A DNA stretch of 64,000 bases, taken from NCBI GenBank assembly GCA_963969365.1, contig OZ017760.1:1550001-1614000 (forward strand), given 5' to 3'. Under the pieces are notes generated by a model. That model worked only from the letters and a program-made list of their open reading frames with translations. It was not told the DNA's origin and made no database searches. Positions within the stretch are counted from its first letter, which is position 1. Each line of letters opens with the position of its first letter. This stretch comes from Asterochloris sp. CNOR1 (Eukaryota; Chlorophyta; Trebouxiophyceae; Trebouxiales; Trebouxiaceae). The translations under genes and the position numbers were made by a program. Shown here in pieces: positions 21,449-34,700 of the stretch.

Positions 21449-24400
21449 ATGGCAGCTCTGCATAAGCTATCATCAGAATGGCTTTCCAAGCATGACACGA
21501 AGCCACCAGCAGCTCAAAGCTCTGAGGACTCCACAGTTATCACCACAGAGCACACTGCTGATGCATCTGGCAAATCTAAGAAGCGCAAAGCTGCTGAGGC
21601 TCTACTGAACAAAATGCACCTGGCTGCTGATAGCAGGGACCAGAAGAGGCAGCGTCAGGAAGCCTTTGTGGTGAGCCACTGCTGCTTGATTGTTCCCTGG
21701 GCAGTCAGTATCAAGTTGAAGCCAGTCTTAGCAGACCAGCAGTGTCTCTCTTCTGCAGGACTGTATCTCTGTGCCAGCCTGTCAACGGGGCGACAGCCAG
21801 GATGCATGGTTGCAGATGCCCTGCGTAGTGCCAACACTCGATTGGGACCGGCTCATCCAGCAGGTGCAACCGGTGGCTGTTCCACACACACTGCGAGGGT
21901 TGCCTGTTGTTAGCTTGGTCCCAGCAGCGCATGTTGCAACGCTGCGCTGTACAGACGGACTGTGCTGTAACTGCACACAGTGTTGGGGACAGCCGGCTGC
22001 CAACATCAGGCACACAACAGCAACAAAGCCTGCTTTGTGATATCAGCACTGCCCACACCAAAGAGCTCTCATGCCCTTGTGCTTGCAGGTGCTGCCTGCT
22101 GATCAGGCTGGCACGCAGAGCAGGGCAGTCAAATACCAGTTGGGGCAAGGTGTAGAGGTCCATGTAGTCTCAGCAGCTGGACAGCTGCCAGCAGCGCTGC
22201 AGGTAGACACCAGTTGCATGGGTGCCTTTGCAGGTTAAATTTTGCCCGAAGTAGCATAAGCGGGGGAGGCAATCACTTGACTTGCTTGCGCCGAGTGACG
22301 TACGCTGCCTGGCAGAGCAAGGAGTCCTTTGACTTGTAGTAGTGCATGTATCAACTCATGTTTCTGTCCTGCAGGCCCTCAAGGACAGCGCCCGTGATGG
22401 CATTGTGGCCGTTGACCTAGAGTGGCGCCCAACCTTCAAGCGCAAGAGCCTCAGCAAGGCAGGCACTTCTTAGATTGTGGTCCTGTGGTCTGGTGCAGAG
22501 CTTTGTATATAAGTCAGTGGGCTGACCACAGCTACCTCCTGCTGCATGACAGGCAGCTCAATCTGGTCCGCCTGGAGTATTGCAGCTCCCAGTCTGCTTC
22601 GGCTTTCTTCCTTGGTGTTAAAAGGGGTCCCCCATTGTGGAGCGTGCAACGTTGAGACAGCAGGTGCTGCCTCACTTGATGCCTCTCACTCTAGTCCGTC
22701 CCTCCTGCAGGTGGCTCTCATGCAGCTGGCCACTTCCACCTGCTGCCTGCTGATACGGACGTGCAAAATGGGACAGCAGCTGCCACGAATTCTGCTGGAC
22801 TTTCTGAGGTGCGCTGCCTCATAGCCTGCGTGCCGGCAGGGATAGGCATTGCGCAGCTGTATCAGCAGGTCAATCTGACCTCCGACATTGACCATGTGCA
22901 CAGCCGTTTACCTTGAGGGCTTGCGCCATGCATCATGCCTCGTGCACACTGCTCCTGCGCCCTCGGCAGCTGCAAACTCACCGACTGCGCTCCCTCAGCG
23001 CATGCTTTGCCTGGCCTGCCTTGGCTGCCCAAGCCTCTACAATGATGCACCATGCAAACCTGCTGACTGTGCCCCTGGACCTGGCGCCCTGCCTGGCCTT
23101 AACCTTCCCACTGGCACGCTGTGACCGCTGGTGAAGCTGCTGCTGCTGCTGCGTGAACTAGTGGGGCTTGCCACCAAGCTTAGTGTTGCTGTTGCTGGCA
23201 GGCTTTGCCGTGGGCGGGGGGTCATGCGGTGTGGCAGTTGCATCAGAGCATTTAATGCTGCAGCGGACGTGTGGCACCCAATGAATGGCTACAGACGTCT
23301 GTAGCTTGACTCGCTGTGCCAGGCAGAATTGTCCCTGGTCCCCCCGTCAATTGTGATTGGTCACCCAACATGTATGTAACCGGCTTCAGCAGCTGGGTGG
23401 CGGACCTCACTTGCCTGACCTGCTGTGCGTTTGCTGTGACAGGTCACCCAGCATCACAGTGGTGGGCTTCAGCTGGGACGCAGCGGATGAGAAGGCCATG
23501 CAGGCCACCTTCAGAATCGGCAGGGCACAGGCTTTTGGCCGCTTCCTGGACCTGCAGCAGGTGAGATCATCTGTCAACATATTCACCCCCAAAGCCTTTG
23601 TGTTGGCCACTGCGGCCCATGTCAAGCCCTTTGAATAACCTGTCAACTCTGCAACTTTCGGGCACCAATGCTGGGATTGCGGAGCTGTCGCCACAGCAGC
23701 TTACCTGATGCTGTTCATGCTGCACTCTGCTGGCTGCTGCCCTTTGAGCACAGCAAGTCCAGCAGACTCAGCTTTGCCTGCTGCATTCTGGATCAAAGTT
23801 TGCGTACCCAACTGAGCAGAAGTTGACTGGCTGCTTCTGCCAAATATGCTGTTCAGGTGGCTGACATCCTGGGCTACACACACTACGGGCTCAAGCAGCT
23901 GACACAGCGCGTGCTGGGGGTGGCCAGCCACAAGAGCAAGTCCGTGGGCATGAGCAACTGGGAGCAGCGCTGCTTGTCTGCTGCCCAGATCCGCTACGCT
24001 GCACTGGACGCTCTTGTTACAGGGCAGGTGAGCTGACCATGCAGCTTGACAAGCGGGCAACAGCAGCCGAGAGGACCTATGCTTATCAACTGCTGTGATT
24101 TCATTGCACATGCTTCAAGGATACTTTGTGAACCAGAGCTTCTGCCCTTGAAAACTTGTCACAGGACAGGTGAGCTTTGTCTGCAGCTGTAGAGTCGCCA
24201 TGCAAATGAAATGCTGCACCTTTGCATGGCGATCTGATCTGATGGATGGTGTCATTGATTGCAGGTGTTCCGTTCTGTTAGGTTGTGGCATGCAATCCCG
24301 GCAGTCTGCAGCAGCTGCCACTTTGCACTGGGCAAGCCCACACAGGAGCTGCTTCCCTGGAAGTGTATGCACCCCTCGTGCCAGCACCGCAGCTTTGAGC

Positions 24401-24528
24401 ACATGCAACAGCTTAGGAACCACTGCCAGTCATCCCCAGAGCACAACCCCTCAGTCGCCAGATGCGAGGCATGCGGGCGTGACTGCTTATGTCCCTCGAC
24501 AATCTCTTCTGCTCATAGCTCACGATGA
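21449..24528 (+). CDS. WRN-like 3'-5' exonuclease (DEDDy) with Cys/His-rich tail
   Basis: Exons 21449-21670, 21759-21863, 22089-22202, 22375-22458, 22711-22808, 23443-23560, 23857-24027 and 24265-24528 keep phase throughout. Exonuclease motif I is VAVDLEWRP (Asp, Glu), followed by VALMQLAT across a GC-AG intron. The second acidic motif is probably VVGFSWDAADEKAM, and motif III is YAALDALVTGQ (Tyr and Asp), preceded by LGVASHKSKSVGMSNWEQR. The N-terminus is basic and probably nuclear-directed (SKKRKAAEALLNKM). The last exon adds CSSCHFALG, CMHPSCQHRSFEHMQQLRNH and CEACGRDCLC, a likely zinc-binding region absent from the basic domain. Expected role is DNA end processing or RNA trimming as in plant WEX/WRNexo proteins; the substrate cannot be read from sequence. 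Confidence 0.86.
24011..24178 (+). repeat. Echo of exonuclease exon 7 end and donor in intron 7
   Basis: Exon end plus donor at 24013-24034 (CTTGTTACAGGGCAG, then GTGAGCT) is repeated at 24155-24176 with only two substitutions, including an intact GTGAGCT donor. The second copy is a perfect-looking cryptic donor 142 bp downstream. Confidence 0.85.
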
Positions 24529-24742
24529 TGGCCTTTGCAACGTTTGAATGCATGATGTGCTGACGCTTGATCATTTTCAGAGTTCATGAACTGATTAACT
24601 AGACATTCATGGTCCTGTTGGTCTCTCAGGAGGGCATTCAAGGCTGGGATGTGACTAGGGTATGTGCAGGACTATGACATGTTCACGGAAGGAGCAAAGC
24701 TGCAATGCTGGCACGGCAGGGCACCATGCAACAAGGCGGGTG
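24529..24742. other. Short gap between convergent genes
   Basis: About 210 bp between the exonuclease stop and the MFS transporter stop. It presumably holds both 3' UTRs. No exon is seen. Confidence 0.5.
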
Positions 24743-27700
24743 TCAGCCCTTTTTGGCAATGAGGAGATCCTCTCTGCCGAGGTCAAGGAAGTTGGCGGCC
24801 ACCAGAAGCACAATCCCAGACAAAACAGTGGCTGCTGCCCCGCCGTAGAAGCAGCCAGTGTTGCCATAGCCAGCCTTCAGGGATAGGTCTGTAAGCTTGC
24901 CAGCCAGGGAGTTGCTGTAAGCCAGCACCACTCCTGCATGGCAAAGATACAGAGATGTCAGAGCAGCCATGCTCAAGCAGCCATGCACAGGGGTGAAAGG
25001 CCAACGTCCCGTGCCGCATGGACAGATTCAAAAGAGCAAGCAGAGCTTGACCATCCAGCTTGCTAAGATGTTGAGTCAGACTTCATCGCAGTGCAAAGCA
25101 GTGGACGCCCAAGCCAGGACTCTTGGGCGCAACAAGCCCCACCGACGCAGACCTCACCCAGAACAAAGTCTGTGAAGGACCAGACTGTCCCTGAGACACG
25201 CCCCAGGCCTGGGATCTCCCCTGCTGGGATGTAGGCAGAGATCATGCTGAGACAGATACCATGGGTCATGGCCATGTGCACGCCCACCAAGGCTGCGCCC
25301 ACAAACATGCCTGCACACAGCAGGAGACTACTGGGTTTAGGTCTTAACTGCAGCGCACAGTACGGCAGGCATGCTGCTGCTCTGCACATTGTTGGCTGCC
25401 CTCAGCAAACGGTTGTGCAGATGTCCAAAGAGGGATGAACAGGCAAGCTGGACGGAGTGACACGCTGGTGCAGTGGGGGACGGACCTGCGGCATTGTTGG
25501 TGAGGGCAAAAACCAGATCTGCGGAGATCATGGCCCCAAAGCCCAGCAGCAGCAAGCCGTTGCGGGCCCCGATGCTGCGCTTGGCTCTCAGGCCCACAGG
25601 GGTGGCCAGCACTGCCTGGGTCACCATCATCATGGAAGTTACAAGGGGCAGCTGGGATTTTGCCATGACCTGCAGTCGAGCGGAGGATTGAAGTGGTGAG
25701 CACCCCGCTCAGCATGACGCCTCAAGATGGACTTGCCTGAGCCTGTTCAGGCCGGCAGAGCTCTGTAAAGGTGCTATGTGAGGGTAGCAAGCGCAATCCT
25801 GAGCTGACAGCGCTTCACAGGGGGCAGCTGCCGAGGCTACAGGCGCAGCTGAGGCATGCATCCAGGGGTGCTGGGCGCCTGTGCAGTGTTGGCAGTTGCA
25901 TATAGCGCACGACGCTGTTGCCCATTGCCTGTCCCCGAGGTGGTGGCGGCAAGCACAGAGTGACAGCACACAGGCAGGCAGTGAAACCCCAGGACTATGC
26001 TTGAAAAGTTGCAAAGGCGCTGCATGCAGACTGCGGCCCCACCGTTCTGGCTCGTAGCGTGATGAAGCTGGCATCAAAGCGGGCAAAGTAGAGGAGTGAC
26101 ACCACGGCCAGGGCCTGCCAGTAGGCTGGCTGCAGGGCCTTGAGGAAAGCCTTTGCCTTCTGGCCCAGGCTCAGTTCCTCAATGCCATCTGCTGCAGCCT
26201 TGTCAGCAGCATCTGCAGGCAATGAGAGTCCCATGAACACGCCTGTGAGCTCGTTGCAGCTGCACACACAGCAGATTGGCTGTGACGCCAGCTGCTGACT
26301 TGCAACCTGGAGTTGGAGGCAGTTTGCTTTCAGCCTGTGCCACAAGCAACCAGTGCATCTCATGCCCGTAGCACTTCAAATGTCTACATCACGCACAGAC
26401 ATCAACCTGTCTTCAGGGTATTGTGCTGCATTCCAGTTACTGGATGGTCAGTCCCCCAGCCTGTGCTGGTCGCACCTCACATCCAAGCTTCTGAATCCCA
26501 GTATGTGAGACGTTTTAAGCCAAGCGAATGAGGACACACCTTTCCTCTTCTTCTTGTTGGCAGCGTCTGCAGCAGTGGCGCCCTTGCCAAAAGCTGTGGT
26601 TACCAGCAGCAGGGCTGCAGAGGCAGGGATGGCTGACAAGGCAAATGTCAGGATGTAGTTGCTGCCTGACAGCCTGCAGGCCAGCAGACACGGGTGCGTG
26701 AGGAGTGGTAGCCTGGGCGGCTGCTGCCTGACAGACGGAAGGCTGGACCAGCTCCTGAGGACAGACCTGACAGACTGGCTGACAGAACTCTTGGCAGGCT
26801 GGAGAACTCTTGGCAGGCAGCTGACAGGCTGCAAGAGACAGGCTAGCTGACAGACCTCTTGGCAGGCAGCTGTGCTGCTGCAACAGACCGGGAAGCAGCA
26901 GACCTCAACGTGCACAGCCATGGGCTGCCCTGTGGGTACATGCTCCATGAGCACAGACCATTGAGGGGGATTCTTGAGATGAAATGTCTGAAGGGCTGCA
27001 CTATGGTGCCCTGTGCAGGCAGAGGAGCTGTGCTGTGTGTGCAGGCCCACCTGAAGGCAAGACCAGCAATGGCAGATCCCAGGAGCGCGCCGAAAGTGGC
27101 CATCGATTGTCTCAGACCTGCAGCAGCAGGCGCCAGCTGACAGTACAGACAACAGCCACTATTTATATGGTGCAGGTAGCCCGCAGGCCAAGGCCCCTCG
27201 CGTCTATTTCTGGGGAAGCCTGACTGCACGCGACCGTGGCTAGGATACACTCACTGAAGGCTCCTTCTGTCCTGTCGCCAGCCTCGCGAGCCAGGTCTCC
27301 AATTAGTGCCTTGCCAGGGGCCTCCCGGATGCCCTTGCTCATCCTGAAACAGCACTGCCACCTTTGCACAGGTGCGCAGCAAGCCGAGGCAGGGGCTGGC
27401 TGCAGTCTGCAGGCACCATCTGCGCTTCCGCTGAAAGCCAGAGCTGGGACCCTAGGGCTGGCATCTGCCAGGGGACTGGATGATGCATCCAGGCATGCGC
27501 TCTAAGAGCTGCATCGACACAGTGGGCGGGCACCCAAGAGCACAGCAATTGTGCAGACAAGAGGGTGCCAGGCACCAGCTTGGTTGCCAAATGCCCCTGC
27601 AGAGCTTCTGCACACGGCCTACCTGTCGAATACCTTGCCGGCGGTCACCCAGTAGAGGCAGGCCACAGTTCCAAAGGATGCGTACACGTAGCCCGACATG

Positions 27701-28601
27701 GCAAACATGGGCTTGTTGATTGTGGTGAGGAGGGTTCCAAAGATGACCATACGGGCTGGGGACAGAAAGTCTGCCAGAGTCCCGCTAAGGGACTTGGACG
27801 CATTGCACAGGAACTGGGAAACTGCGTACAGGTTGCCGGTCTGCAGGGCACCAGCAGGGTACAGTGCAAGATCTGCTCTTACAGGAGGCCAGCCACACAA
27901 GCCCGTGCCTGACAGCTGTGGGCCAGCAGGCGCCACCGCCTGCACGCTCTTGCAGGAGGACTGTGGCACACAGGAACTGATAATTGCTCTTCAGTTGCAT
28001 GAGGTTTGCTGCCATCAACATTAGAAGGGAAAGTCCCCTTGATCTGGAGCTTGATACAGAGGACAGGCCAGCGCAATCATGTTTTCAGCCAGCCAGCCAC
28101 CAGCCCAAGATCTGCCGGCACACCTACTGACCATGCTGGCTTTGCACCTATATACTGCTGAGGACTCCCACACGGTACCCACATGAGCAAATTACACTGT
28201 GACAACCCAGCCGCCCACCAAAAAATTGTGTTGCCCCCCTCGCCGTAGATGATGGCACACATGCACTACCAGGTAGGCTCAGGTGCTCATCTGTGTGTTG
28301 CTCAGGCCCCCACGTCATATGTTACAGCCCACATGCAAGTGGATAACAGCAAGACTCAATTGCATACCCGTGTGTTGCTCAGACCCAGCACGTCCTGAAG
28401 ATACAGAGGCAGGTAGGTGTCGTGGATGAGGGTGGCCACTGAGCATAGAGCCTGGGCGCAGCACAGTGCCAGCAGACGCCGATTGGCGGAGGCCTCCTTA
28501 AATGGAGACAGCATCTGCCTGAGGCGGCTCTTCGGCGCCTCTGTTGGCTCCCCCTCCTGCCCGCTGAGGGCGCCACCACCTGCAGCAGGTGGGCATGCCA
28601 C
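24743..28601 (-). CDS. Major facilitator superfamily transporter, 12 TM
   Basis: Nine exons join in phase: 28601-28368, 27840-27623, 27343-27255, 27117-27051, 26673-26540, 26212-26043, 25669-25486, 25310-25158 and 24933-24743. The start MACPPAAGGGALSGQEGE is followed by a polar N-terminus and the first membrane segments around LLALCCAQALCSVATLIHDT. The signature between TM4 and TM5 region is VFDRMSKGIREAPGKALIGD, close to the GKGIRtxPRdALI motif of bacterial-type drug/metabolite MFS permeases. A hydrophilic central loop (DAANKKKRKG and DAADKAAADGIEEL) splits the two halves. Later segments include NGLLLLGFGAMISADLVFAL and ATVLSGIVLLVAANF, ending in a short basic tail. Substrate unknown. The bacterial-like signature may mean an old transfer from bacteria or organelle ancestry, which I cannot decide here. 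Confidence 0.88.
28293..28400 (-). repeat. Echo of MFS exon 1 end in intron 1
   Basis: Exon 1 end at 28370-28395 (plus strand GTGTGTTGCTCAGACCCAGC then ACGTC) is matched at 28293-28316 (GTGTGTTGCTCAGGCCCCC then ACGTC), about 77 bp into the intron. A weaker echo of the upstream part of exon 1 (28501-28543) lies at 28631-28665, 5' of the ATG. Confidence 0.75.
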
Positions 28602-31600
28602 TTACAGCACAGGGCAATCCACAGGAAGGGAATGGCATTTGCCTCAGGTGGCTCGGGGAACCCTGTGCTGATTCCCTTGAGCCCGTCGTGATCTGCAGCA
28701 GGTGGGGGACACAGCTGACTGGAACAGAACAAGGATGAGTTCTGCTTGAGGCTGCCTGCTGGCTCATCCTGCTGCTGCTGAGCAACCAGTCTCCTGCAGC
28801 ATGCAATGCATGCAGCAGCTGCTGGCCAACAGAACTCCTAAAGGGAAGAATTATGCCCTGTGAGCGCCCTATTGCCTGCATATGATGGCCCTTTAGACAT
28901 GTCAGGGGTTGCTGAGGTGCCCATCTCATCAGCCTCCTTGCTGCCCGTTACATGATGTCATCCCTGCAGCATGTGTGCCACACCTCAAACGAGCGCTTCC
29001 TGGCATGGCGCTGACCTGCGCTCTCTGTGAAGGCCAGAGAGTCCTGCAGCACCTGGAAAGGCCTGCATGCCACAGCAGGATGGTCTTGACGGCCTCGATG
29101 GTCTGGCCAACCAAAACAGCCAAATGGCCTGCTAGTGGCATATTTGTAACAGAACTCAGGTGCAGAGTGAAGACTTGCACTGACGTCTTGCAGGTGCCAA
29201 GCCTTTGAGCCACAGGGTGAGCTACTTTGCTTGCTGGCTGCAGCTTGTAAGCTGAAGTCTGCTTGGAGACGCCAGGGTTACTCGATGCGCCTCTGCATGC
29301 TCATGCTGCAACTTCTGCATGCTTGAGGTTCGTAGACACAGTGCAGCAGACCACACAGTCTTGCAGAGACAGTCAATTGGGAGTTTCAGCCTCCAGCAGC
29401 ATGTGGGAGAGTTTTCAGCAAGAAGCCGCTTTGCTGGCTGGAACAGGCAATCGGCTGGCCTGCATCTTCATGGGGGGAAGATGTGATGATGCCTCACCTG
29501 GCACCCCTGATGCTGCCTCAGCTTTGACGTGCCAGCTTTGCCAGCGCAGGTTCCCATGCTTTCCCACATGCACTGCATGTTGTTGATGTCGCCTGAGATT
29601 GTGATGTCCAGCAGAGTTTAGGCTCCCGAACTGACTCTGGCTGACTCCCCTATCGAGCAAGAGAGGATGCTGCAGGCAGCCTCCTGTCATATTGGATGCG
29701 GTGATCAGTCAAAGCCACCACTGCTCAGAGAGGATGCCTCAGTCGAAATCATGAGGTAAGCCTCTCCATTGCACGACTGCAGCCAGGCCAGGCTGATGGC
29801 TGAGAGGTGTTTTCGACTGTGTCTTCTTTCAGCACTGCTCGCCATGGCAGCTGAAGGAAGCTTTGGCTGAGAGCGTCACAGTTCTACAGGTCCTAGTAGA
29901 CCTTTTGATTGGGCTGCATGTGAATAGCCAGCACCAGATTACCACTGAGGTTTCACATGTTGGAAGCAATCAGCTTGTCTGTGCCTGCTGCACATGAAAA
30001 GCACTCGCAAAGAATTTCATGCATGCTCACACTCTTCTGTGCGAGCTGATAGTTTTGTCAAGGACTTTTCAATGTTACCAGCCTTATACCGGCTGGGCAG
30101 GCCATCTTTCCCTCAGGTCGTGCCAAAGCTGGGGAGGAATGATGATATGGAGGGTTCAGCTTGTGCTCCACATGTCAAGCCTGGCTACAAGCCAGAGCGC
30201 CTGGACAGGGGCCAGTGGTCTCTGGGGACTCTTCTCACATCAATGGTTTGACAGCGCCAAGCAGAGCACTCTCTGACAGGAGCTGTCTCTGCACTAGACT
30301 CTGCAATGTCTTGCCTCAACCCCAGCCAGCAAGCTGAGAAACTTGCTACACAACCTGAACATCACATTGAAAGCCTACATGGTCTAGTACTTCAGCACTA
30401 GAAGTTTATGCAGCATGTGCGCACACGTGAATACTTAGGCTGGCAAACTGTACTTTTAGATGGCCGGCAATGACCAGGCCCTTTTCTCCTCCTCTTTTCC
30501 ATGATGCTCCTGGTCAGTCTACTGAAACACCTCATGGGGAAAAGCTAGCATTCCAGGGCATAGAGCAAGCAGGCATCGTATCAGGCCAGGAGCAGATTTG
30601 CTGCATTCATATTTATGGGAGGGGTATGCACAACCGAAAGCTCAAATGGGTTCTCAATGAGACTACTTGATGCGGTGTTTGTACCTCTCAAAATTGCCAT
30701 GTGTCAGGACTGTGCACTGCTCCCAACTAAGCGGAGCTTTGGTGAAGGGGCACTGGCGCTGCTCTGCCAACACTGCCTGCAGGCAGATGTGTTGGTACTC
30801 ATGAGACCTTGTGTTGGTCAATTTTACAGGTGCATTTTGTGCTCGTCAGCTCAACAACAGGGGCAGAGGTCGTCAAGCGTACATGAGGTTGCAGACCCTT
30901 CCCTCCTTCTACATGGTCATGCCCGCCACATTGTCATCTGCAGATGTCCAGAGCAGCAGCCCGCATGATATACAGGCAGCAGCCCATCAGCCACCATTCC
31001 AGAGGACACACCTTCCAGGTGGCCATGCCCATCACGTGGCCATATGGCGAGATGGCAGGCGTGACGACTGGCTCTAAGGTGATGGGGTCAATCAAGTGGG
31101 GTAAAGGGTTGCTGGCATCAACCTCTCTGCCAGCATCCCCACAGCGCTGACGATAGCGCTGGGTGCGGGTGACAGCAGACCACCTGCGCAGAGAGAAGTG
31201 GCTCTGCTGACTGCCACTGATCTGGGTTCACTAACGGCTGATGCATGCCTGTCGGGATGTGCTGCTCTCAGCTGTGGCTCTGCTTTGACCACAATGCGCA
31301 GGTGATGGCAGACCACCTGAAGAGCGATCAGACGTCAAGGTTGTAGACGAAGTCACAGGCATTGTCTTGCTCACTTGCTGGACAGACCGTCAGCGCAACC
31401 TGCAGGGTCCTGCTGCTCCTCATCGCTGTGCCCCCTGCAGCAATGCAACAACACTCAATCACACAGCATCAGAAAAATCATGCAGGTTTCTGCAGGCAGT
31501 TGCTGCATGACAGTTGCCACTCAGTGCCGTCACAATATTGCTGACAAGGGATAACCCACCCCACCCAACGGCCCTGGGCTTGCATTCAGCCCCAGAGCAC

Positions 31601-31704
31601 GCCCACACAGTCACAGGGCAGATCTAAAAGCTCATGGCACACTGCATGCACATGCTCCTGGCAAGGCACAGCTTGTGTTGAAGAGAGCCCAGATCAGCAA
31701 GAGC
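28602..31704. other. 3.1-kb stretch without a supportable gene
   Basis: Divergent flank of the MFS gene and downstream flank of the FYR gene. Plus-strand frames near 29263-29586 (with CQLCQRRF), 30811-31077 and 30470-30670 are open, but none shows a known motif or phase-consistent partner exon. A conserved gene too divergent to recognise, or decayed mobile DNA, is possible. Confidence 0.4.
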
Positions 31705-34700
31705 TTACTGAGGAGCCCTCTTAGGTTTTCGTGAGGGCCTGCTGCTGCCAGACCTGACGGCCTGCGGCACCGCTGCTGCCTGTGCTGGCCTCTCAGGCAG
31801 AGGCAGCCCTGCAGCTGCAGCCTCCCGCGCAGCCTTGCCAGCCCAGTACTCCCTGCACAGGTGCTCCGGGTCCAGCGCCTCCACTGCCTGCTGCACCTGT
31901 AGCAGCGAGGCGCAAAGAGTGGCCTTTGCCGTCTTACAGTGCTCAAGGTCCACGGCAGAACCATGCATGTGTTTTAGGCGGTGCCCTCCACAGCCTGCTG
32001 CACCTGCAGAAGCCACTGAGGCGTGCTGGGCATTGCTGTCGCAAGCTACAGCTTGCAGAGCTCACAGCTGCCGGCTGCCACAGCAGTCATAACAGGCTAA
32101 CATGTTCAGGAACAATTTGCAGACCTGTGTCTTCTCAACTTGCTACCCCTGGAGCAGCAGCAACACTCCACACATAATGTGAGTAAGATGAAAATGATGT
32201 GCCGTCCCTCCAACTTCCTTGGCACCTGCCCCTGTTTTGCTTGCTGATCTGTGCTGCCCGGCAGCTGCAGCTCTGCACGACAGCCTGGTCCATGCAATGC
32301 ATGCATGCAGGTCACCTTGGAAATGTTCAGCGTGCCGGCCGCTTCAACAAGGAGAGGTGGTGTAGAAGCCTGCGCATTCATCCTGTGCAGCATGCACATT
32401 GCTTCATGGAGGCAAGCAGGTGTCAGAGCCACTGTGGGGTCTGACTGCCGCATGAGCAAGTCACCAGGCAGTGAGGGTGTGAGGCCTGGCAGCCACATTC
32501 TCAAGCATCTGGCATCCAGGGCAACCCTTGCTAATTTGCAATGCAGACTGGCATGCTTCAAGGGTTGTCACCTCGACCTGGTTTAGCCCAAAGTACTCTG
32601 GCCCAGCCAGAGCAGTCTTTGGGGGAGGTGGCAGGTCATCGCCAGCTTGGCGCCTTGCCTCAATCTCATCATTGATGCGCTGCAGGATCTGCAGGCGCAC
32701 AGAGCAGGGTCTGTATGCTGCAGGCCATATACAGGCAGCATATTTGCAGAACACATCAACAACAGGCCACCAGGCTGTGTGTGCAGGGTTGTACATGCAA
32801 GAGCTGCCCAACTCAGCACCTGACTGCCTGTCACAGGCCACACAGCATGCCTGCATCAGAATGAGTGCAGGGACATCAAGGTGGGCATGCCCCCGGGTAC
32901 ATCAAATGAATCCAGTGAAAGGACCTGAGGCTGCAACGCACTGCAGCAGTTCCAGCACATGCAATGTGTGCCTTGAAGCACCCTCTGATTCTGCAAGGCT
33001 CACATCTGTGACAGTATGTGCGCAGGCCAACTTACCCCCGTCCAGCAGCCTGTGGCCGACTTGCCCAGGAAAGGCTCCTCTGGCCGGTCCCTGGCAGTGA
33101 CCTGCATGGTACACATTCCAAGTCATCAGCCACTCTGCATGCATATCCCCTGTGTCAAAGACCGGCTCTCCACAAGATTGTACACTTGCCCTGTAAGTGG
33201 CGGCAGACTGCGTAGCCTTGCTGCAGGTGGATTCTGCAATGTCCACCCAGCACAGGCATCGGCAGATATTGGCCAAGCCTTGTCAGAAGCAAAGCATGAT
33301 AGCTGGCATTGTTCATATCGAACTGACCCTGAAGGTGGGCAGGGGCGAGTAAATGCCTCCGTGGCCAATAATCTCACAGTCATGAACACAAAGCTGCTCC
33401 ACCGAGACAGAAGACCTGCACCATGTCACACTGCGCGTCAATAGGGCTGCCTGCTGGCTTGCTCATGCAGTGCTTGTGCAACCTGCACCCAACAATTATC
33501 CCTGCGTGGCAGGGCCTGCTTTATGTGGCAGGGCGCCCACCTGAAGCTGACACGTGAGTGGAAACCATCAGGAAAGATGTAGCCGCCGTTGTACCAACCT
33601 TTGTCAACTCTGCAGTCATGATAGCCTCTTCTGACTGATGGTAGGCAAAAAGTGGGCATTCATGCAACTGTTTGCTTCAAAAGCGCTGGTGATAGCATGC
33701 TTGCTGTGCTTGTGTGATCTGGCTGGTCGTGTACAGCAGAGAGTGTATGGAGACCGCCTGTCACGTTGCTGCACAGTGCAGCACCAGAGGAGGCTTTGTG
33801 GAACATGTGACAAATAGTCTCCAGGTCAAGGCCCACTGTCATGCATCTGCGGCCTCTGCTACAGTGCAGCAGGGAAGCTGAGCCACAAGCAGACTGTGGC
33901 ACATCGCTCACCTGAGGCTGCCAGCATTCAGGAGCTCAGCATTCTTGTGGGACTTCTGCCTGACCCGCCCACGGATGGTGTGCCCCGCCTTGGAGATGAC
34001 GTTAGCGGTGCAGCTGCTGGCACGGCTCGTCCTGGGCTTCAGCCTCCTGCCTGCAGAGGCATGCGCTGGCCAGTACAGGAGTGCATATCCTGGGCTTGAA
34101 AGGTCTGTGTGCTGCCAGTTGATGCATTGGCGTACGTCCTGGGCTTCAGCTTGCTTTATGTAACAGCTTTCACTGGCCTGTGCGCTGTCAGCCCGTGCAG
34201 GACACATGTAAAATGATACAGCATCCTTTCTGCTGCACCCTTCAGGGATCTGTGTGGTATTTGGATTGGGAGAGTGCAGGGCAGCCCGTGCTGAGAGAGT
34301 GAACGAAGGAGTAGAGGTCCTGGCACGGCTGCAGCCGAGGGCACCTCAGGCTGATTGCTATCTGTTGCATCTCAGAACAAGCATCTTGCTGGTAAGAGCA
34401 GCAGGCAGCACTGCTCACCTGCCGCCGCCTGCGCTGGGCCTGCCTTGCGCTTTGCCTGTTCAAGTGCACAGCCGGGGCTGCCTTCCTCAGCAACACCTGC
34501 CCCCAGAGCCGCTGTTGGGGCGGCCGCACCCACAGAGATGGACCCAGACTGCTGCTGCTGAGACAGCACCTGAGCAGCAGCTGGGGTAGCGCTAGCTCTG
34601 ACAGCTGGCCTGCTGTCTGGGTGGGCGGTGGGGCTGCGCTTGCGCTTGAGGGGTGTGCGTGCCCGATGCCTGGACGGCTGCTGAACTGGCCTGGGCACGA

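Noticed and set aside
29520-29590. CQLCQRRF followed by a Cys-rich stretch as a zinc finger
   Set aside because: The second half does not supply correctly spaced His residues, and no coding exon border supports it.
30470-31130. Open plus-strand frames suggestive of a Helitron or other element remnant
   Set aside because: Apparent resemblance rested on a few residues only. No replication or helicase motif could be identified.
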